DNA of 7,436 nt from Acidobacteriota bacterium (GTDB lineage Bacteria; Acidobacteriota; Thermoanaerobaculia; Gp7-AA8): positions 1 to 7,436 of the forward strand of contig QHVY01000249.1 of assembly GCA_003223695.1 (NCBI GenBank). Reading direction: 5' to 3'. The translations under genes and the position numbers were made by a program. The notes under the pieces are model-generated. The model saw only the letters and a list, made by a program, of their open reading frames with translations, did no database searches and was not told the DNA's origin. Position 1 is the stretch's first letter. Each line of letters begins with the position of its first letter. Positions 4,067 to 7,436 of the stretch are shown in pieces.

Positions 4067-5656
4067 ATGCCCAACCGTCCCTTCCTCATCCTCATCGTTC
4101 TCGACGGATTTGGTTGCCGCAAAGAGCGTGAATACAACGCGATCGCGCAGGCAAAGACGCCGCGATTCGATCGGCTGTTTCGCGAATCACCGTGGACGAC
4201 GCTCGAAGCTTCGGGAGCGGCGGTCGGACTTCCCGCCGGTCAAATGGGAAATTCGGAAGTTGGGCATCTGAACATTGGAGCGGGACGGATTGTGGATCAG
4301 GACATCCTGCGCATCAGCAAAGCGGTCGAGGGCAACGAGCTGCGCAAGAATACAGTTCTGATCGATGCGATCAAGAAAGTTGGCCGTACGCCGTTGGCCG
4401 ATGGCCGAGGCACCACGGCGAACGGCGAACGGTCAACGGCCAACCGACTTCATTTCGCCGGCCTGCTTTCCGATGGTGGAGTGCACTCACTGCAGTCTCA
4501 TCTTCACGGCTTGATCGACGCTGCGGTTGCGATCGGCGTTCGCGACGTGTTTGTGCACGCGATCCTCGACGGCCGCGACACCCCTCCGAAGTCGGCGGAA
4601 AAATATCTCGAGGAGCTTCTCGCATTCATCAAAGACAAACGGAACGTGCACCTATCGACGATCATCGGGCGCTATTTCACGATGGACCGCGACAAGCGAT
4701 GGGATCGCGTTCAGCGCGGATACGACCTCATGACCCTCGGCGTCGGCACGGAGACGAAGCATCCGATCGAAACGTTGCGCCGCTTCTACGAGCAAGGCGT
4801 CACCGACGAATTCATGGAGCCGATCTCCGTTCTCACTGCTGATGGCGCGCATGCGGGCCGAGTCGAAGATGGCGACGCGCTGGTCTTTTTCAACTTTCGC
4901 GCGGATCGCATGCGCGAGATCGTCAGGGCATTCAAAGATGATGATTTTCAGGGATTCAGTCGCGCCGTTAGGCCTAGAATATTGCTGATTACAATGAACC
5001 AATATCATGAAGACTTTAATCTACCGGTTCTCTTTGCGCCGATCGAAATCAAAAATCATCTCGGCGAAGTGCTCTCGCAAGCCGGTCTGAAACAACTGCG
5101 CATCGCCGAAACCGAGAAATACGCGCACGTCACATTTTTCTTCAACGGCGGTTCCGACAAGCAGACGCCCGGCGAAGATCGCGTGCTGATTCCGTCGCCG
5201 AAAATCGCGACGTACGACAAGAAGCCGGAGATGTCGTTGCCCGAGCTCGCAGATCGCGTGGTACAGGAGATCGGCAAACGCAACTATGAGGTGATCATCA
5301 TGAACATCGCCAATCCGGACATGGTCGGGCATACCGGCGTGATGGACGCGGCGGTGAAGGCGGTGGAATTTACCGACAAAGCGGTGGGAAACATTGTCGA
5401 CGCAGTCGAGAAAATCGATGGCGTCGCTTTGATCACCGCCGATCATGGCAATTGCGAGCTGATGTTCGATGAGAAAACCGGACAGCCGCACACCGCCCAC
5501 ACCACGAATCCCGTTCCGCTGATTCTTTTCGATCCGAAGAAGCGATTTGGAACGCTTCGCGCTGGCGGCGCGTTGGAGAACGTTGCTCCGACGATCCTGG
5601 CGATCCTCGGTATCGATCGGCCGAAGGAAATGACAGCTAAGTCCCTTTTGCAATGA
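4067..5656 (+). CDS. gpmI: 2,3-bisphosphoglycerate-independent phosphoglycerate mutase (iPGM) with an extra loop
   Basis: This cytoplasmic glycolytic and gluconeogenic enzyme interconverts 3- and 2-phosphoglycerate through a phosphoserine intermediate and two Mn ions. The protein has 529 residues (family about 510). Key sites are present: D13 (VLDGFG), nucleophile S63 (GQMGNSEVGHLNIGAGR), H140 (LLSDGGVHS), DGRDTPP, the FNFRADR motif, D418 and H422 (NPDMVGHTG), D459 and H460 (TADHGN), and H475 and H478 (HTAHTTNPVP). Between KKV (to 105) and LHFAGLLSDGG (from 128) there are 22 residues where B. subtilis has about 6. This insert is encoded by a heptamer inverted repeat and should be a surface loop in the transferase domain. 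ATG 4067 follows the small gene by 3 nt with no close ribosome site, so translation is probably coupled. The end overlaps argS by ATGA. All catalytic residues are intact, so activity is expected. Confidence 0.97.
   Translation: MPNRPFLILIVLDGFGCRKEREYNAIAQAKTPRFDRLFRESPWTTLEASGAAVGLPAGQMGNSEVGHLNIGAGRIVDQDILRISKAVEGNELRKNTVLIDAIKKVGRTPLADGRGTTANGERSTANRLHFAGLLSDGGVHSLQSHLHGLIDAAVAIGVRDVFVHAILDGRDTPPKSAEKYLEELLAFIKDKRNVHLSTIIGRYFTMDRDKRWDRVQRGYDLMTLGVGTETKHPIETLRRFYEQGVTDEFMEPISVLTADGAHAGRVEDGDALVFFNFRADRMREIVRAFKDDDFQGFSRAVRPRILLITMNQYHEDFNLPVLFAPIEIKNHLGEVLSQAGLKQLRIAETEKYAHVTFFFNGGSDKQTPGEDRVLIPSPKIATYDKKPEMSLPELADRVVQEIGKRNYEVIIMNIANPDMVGHTGVMDAAVKAVEFTDKAVGNIVDAVEKIDGVALITADHGNCELMFDEKTGQPHTAHTTNPVPLILFDPKKRFGTLRAGGALENVAPTILAILGIDRPKEMTAKSLLQ
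4381..4442. repeat. Heptanucleotide inverted-repeat array inside gpmI
   Basis: The left arm (4381-4408) reads as four heptamers: TGGCCGT, ACGCCGT, TGGCCGA, TGGCCGA. The loop GGCACC (4409-4414) is followed by a right arm (4415-4442) of four heptamers: ACGGCGA, ACGGCGA, ACGGTCA, ACGGCCA. The outermost units are perfect reverse complements, and over the arms 21 of 28 positions pair. It lies exactly over the extra loop of GpmI (residues 106-127) and keeps the reading frame. The architecture is that of the array at 3748-3858, with a different and more diverged heptamer. Confidence 0.75.
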
Positions 5657-7436
5657 TCCTCGAACAGATCACCGATCAACTCACGGAATCTCTCAAGACG
5701 CGTGTCTTGACGCTGTTCGGCCACGCAGTCGATCGCGTCGTGCTGCAGTCGCCCCCGCGCCTGGCGATGGGCGATCTGGCCACGCCGCTCTGCCTCGAGC
5801 TGGCGAAAGTGCTGAAACGGAAGCCGCGCGAAATCGCGGAGACGATCACGAAGGATCTGTCGCTTCCGATGTTCGTCGAGTCGGTGTCGATCGAAGGCGC
5901 GGGATATCTCAACTTTCGATTCGATCGCGGCGCGTTCACCGCCGCGCACTTGCAAAGCGTGATGGCGGCTCCGGCTGCTGCGGGCGAGCGGGTGATCGTT
6001 GAACACACGAACATCAATCCGAACAAGGCCGCGCACATCGGCCACTTGCGCAATGCCGTCCTCGGAGACACGCTTGTGCAGTGCCTGAAGTGGCTCGGCA
6101 ATCGCGTTGAGACCCAAAACTACATCGATGACACCGGCGTGCAGGTGGCGGACGTCGTCGTCGGGTTCGAGCATCTGCTCAAGGAAGATTCCGAGGTGGT
6201 GTCGCGGCGCGCCGAGGATCCGAAGTTCGACTACTTCTGCTGGGATCTCTATTCGCGGATGGCGAACTACTATCTCGAAAATCCGCAGGCCGAGGAGTGG
6301 CGGCGCGACACGCTACACAAGATCGAGCGTCGCGAGGGCGACACGGCGAAGCTCGCTGCGGTGATCGCGCGCGCGATTGTCCATCGTCACGTCGCCACGA
6401 TGCTGCGACTGGGCATCGAATACGATCTCCTGCCGAAAGAGAGCGACATCATCGTGCTGCATTTCTGGGAGCGCGCGTTCGAGCTGCTGAAGAAGTCGGG
6501 CGCGGTGATCCACGAGAAAGAGGGCAAGCACAAAGGCTGCTGGGTGATGAAACTGGAAGGCGCCGCCGATTTCGAAGGCATGGACGAGCCGGACAAAATT
6601 CTTGTGCGCTCGAACGGCACGGTGACATACACAGGCAAAGACATCGCCTATCAGCTCTGGAAGTTCGGTTTGCTCGACCGCACGTTCAACTATCGAAAAT
6701 TCTCAACCTATGCGGATGGCCGCGTTTTATGGGAGACCACGAGCGGCGATGGCTCACCGGACGCGCCGCGATTCGGCGGCGCGAAGCGCGTGTTCAACGT
6801 GATCGACGTTCGCCAGGCGTATCTGCAGCGCGTCGTTCGTGAAGGTCTGCGCCTCCTTCATCACGACCGCGAAGCGGAGAATTCGATTCACTTTTCTTAT
6901 GAGATGGTTGCGCTTACTCCGGCGGCGGCCGAGGCGTTGGGCGTGGAAGTGTCGGCGGAGGACCGAAAGCGGCCGTTCATCGAGATGTCCGGCCGCAAGG
7001 GCGTCGGCGTCAAGATCGACGATCTCATCGATGCCTTGCAATCGAAAGCAACCGAAGCCGTGCGTGAGGGAAGCAAGCGCGAAGGGTTGACCGATGACGA
7101 AATCGAACAGCTCGGACGCATGATCGCCATCGGCGCGATCCGCTACTTCATGCTGAAGTTCGGGCGCAACAAAATCATCGCCTTCGACTTCAGCGAGGCG
7201 CTTACGTTCGAGGGCGACTCGGGACCGTATCTGCAATACTCGACCGTTCGCGTACAGAACATTTTTCGCAAGATGAAGGAGCGCGGCGTCGATGCACGAC
7301 TCGATGACGCATCGCTTGATGCCCTCACTTTGCGCGAGGGGCTCAACGATGAGATGTGGGAGCTGGTGCGCCGAAGCGCCGAATTACCGTCTGCCGTTCG
7401 CCGCGCCGTGGACTCGCTCGAGCTGTCGGTGATTAC
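5653..7436 (+). CDS. argS: Arginine--tRNA ligase, 3' end beyond window edge
   Basis: This class I synthetase charges tRNA-Arg with arginine. 594 codons are visible without a stop. Residues 1 to about 95 are the Arg_tRNA_synt_N (Add-1) domain (LATPLCLELAKVLKR, EGAGYLNFRF). The catalytic domain carries VEHTNINPNKAAHIGHLRNA with the HIGH motif at 128-131, then QNYIDDTGVQVADVV and YTGKDIAYQLWKF. The KMSKS equivalent is MSGRKGVGVKIDDLID, from residue 445. YLQYSTVRVQNIFRKM marks the start of the DALR anticodon-binding domain, which is cut by the edge. Between the KDIAYQLWKF block and VFNVIDVRQAYLQ there are about 40 extra residues (340-379) compared with the common E. coli-like layout; I recall similar long forms in acidobacteria and planctomycetes. 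The ATG shares ATGA with the gpmI stop and no close ribosome site is seen, so translation is likely coupled to gpmI. Confidence 0.96.
   Translation, partial: MILEQITDQLTESLKTRVLTLFGHAVDRVVLQSPPRLAMGDLATPLCLELAKVLKRKPREIAETITKDLSLPMFVESVSIEGAGYLNFRFDRGAFTAAHLQSVMAAPAAAGERVIVEHTNINPNKAAHIGHLRNAVLGDTLVQCLKWLGNRVETQNYIDDTGVQVADVVVGFEHLLKEDSEVVSRRAEDPKFDYFCWDLYSRMANYYLENPQAEEWRRDTLHKIERREGDTAKLAAVIARAIVHRHVATMLRLGIEYDLLPKESDIIVLHFWERAFELLKKSGAVIHEKEGKHKGCWVMKLEGAADFEGMDEPDKILVRSNGTVTYTGKDIAYQLWKFGLLDRTFNYRKFSTYADGRVLWETTSGDGSPDAPRFGGAKRVFNVIDVRQAYLQRVVREGLRLLHHDREAENSIHFSYEMVALTPAAAEALGVEVSAEDRKRPFIEMSGRKGVGVKIDDLIDALQSKATEAVREGSKREGLTDDEIEQLGRMIAIGAIRYFMLKFGRNKIIAFDFSEALTFEGDSGPYLQYSTVRVQNIFRKMKERGVDARLDDASLDALTLREGLNDEMWELVRRSAELPSAVRRAVDSLELSVI

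Noticed and set aside
3844..4137. A 97-residue minus-strand frame over the small gene and the gpmI start
   Set aside because: It overlaps the heptamer array and the DUF4177-like gene, which has a strong ribosome site and conserved motif. The antisense product is serine/arginine-rich shadow sequence.
5021..6174. Long minus-strand open frames (210 and 243 residues) opposite gpmI and argS
   Set aside because: They lie opposite strongly conserved genes, have Arg/His/Asp-rich compositions typical of antisense shadows in GC-rich DNA, and show no motif or ribosome site.
1..7436. Very frequent GATC tetramers
   Set aside because: They arise from common codon pairs such as GAT CGC and ATC GAT throughout the coding regions. 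I could not count expectations, and there is no clustering that suggests an origin or regulatory site.

Overview
The window is a GC-rich, densely packed stretch of bacterial chromosome made of housekeeping and accessory genes. The organism cannot be identified with certainty. High GC3, very short gaps, a receiver protein with a proline-rich tail, a long-type ArgRS and several families of small palindromic repeats would suit an Acidobacteriota-like or similar soil or metagenome lineage (low-confidence inference). No rRNA, tRNA, CRISPR array, transposase or prophage gene was seen.

Layout. (1) Position 1-413, minus strand: the 5' part of a gene for a small secreted protein of unknown function, cut by the window edge and possibly frameshifted. 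(2) 446-1354, plus strand: a secreted S1/P1-nuclease / zinc-phospholipase-C superfamily enzyme with its full set of zinc ligands. (3) 1355-1405: a double hairpin that exactly fills the gap between two convergent stop codons. (4) 1406-3147, minus strand: a two-gene operon encoding a receiver-domain protein with a low-complexity tail carrying four copies of a GETRAFPKM motif, overlapping by GTGA a PduO-type cobalamin adenosyltransferase. (5) 3185-3762, plus strand: a broken glycerophosphodiester phosphodiesterase gene. Its last residues and stop codon lie inside a heptanucleotide inverted-repeat array (3748-3858). (6) 3911 to the right edge, plus strand: a tight operon of a 50-residue DUF4177-like protein, the cofactor-independent phosphoglycerate mutase GpmI, and arginyl-tRNA synthetase ArgS, which runs off the edge. 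Spacings are 3 nt and then an ATGA overlap.

The most unusual signal is in the repeats. A heptamer array (AGGACTG x5, a 41-nt spacer, then five inverted copies) sits between genes. A second, diverged array built the same way (four heptamers, 6-nt loop, four inverted heptamers) lies in frame inside gpmI, where GpmI has an extra segment of about 16 residues compared with the B. subtilis enzyme as recalled. The double hairpin at 1355-1405 is a different element. Its two stems differ only at base-paired positions that have changed together. These look like small palindromic elements that spread through the genome and can be tolerated inside an essential protein.

The genes themselves are mostly recognisable. 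GpmI (glycolysis) and ArgS (translation) are likely co-transcribed. The receiver protein and the adenosyltransferase are translationally coupled with no obvious functional link.
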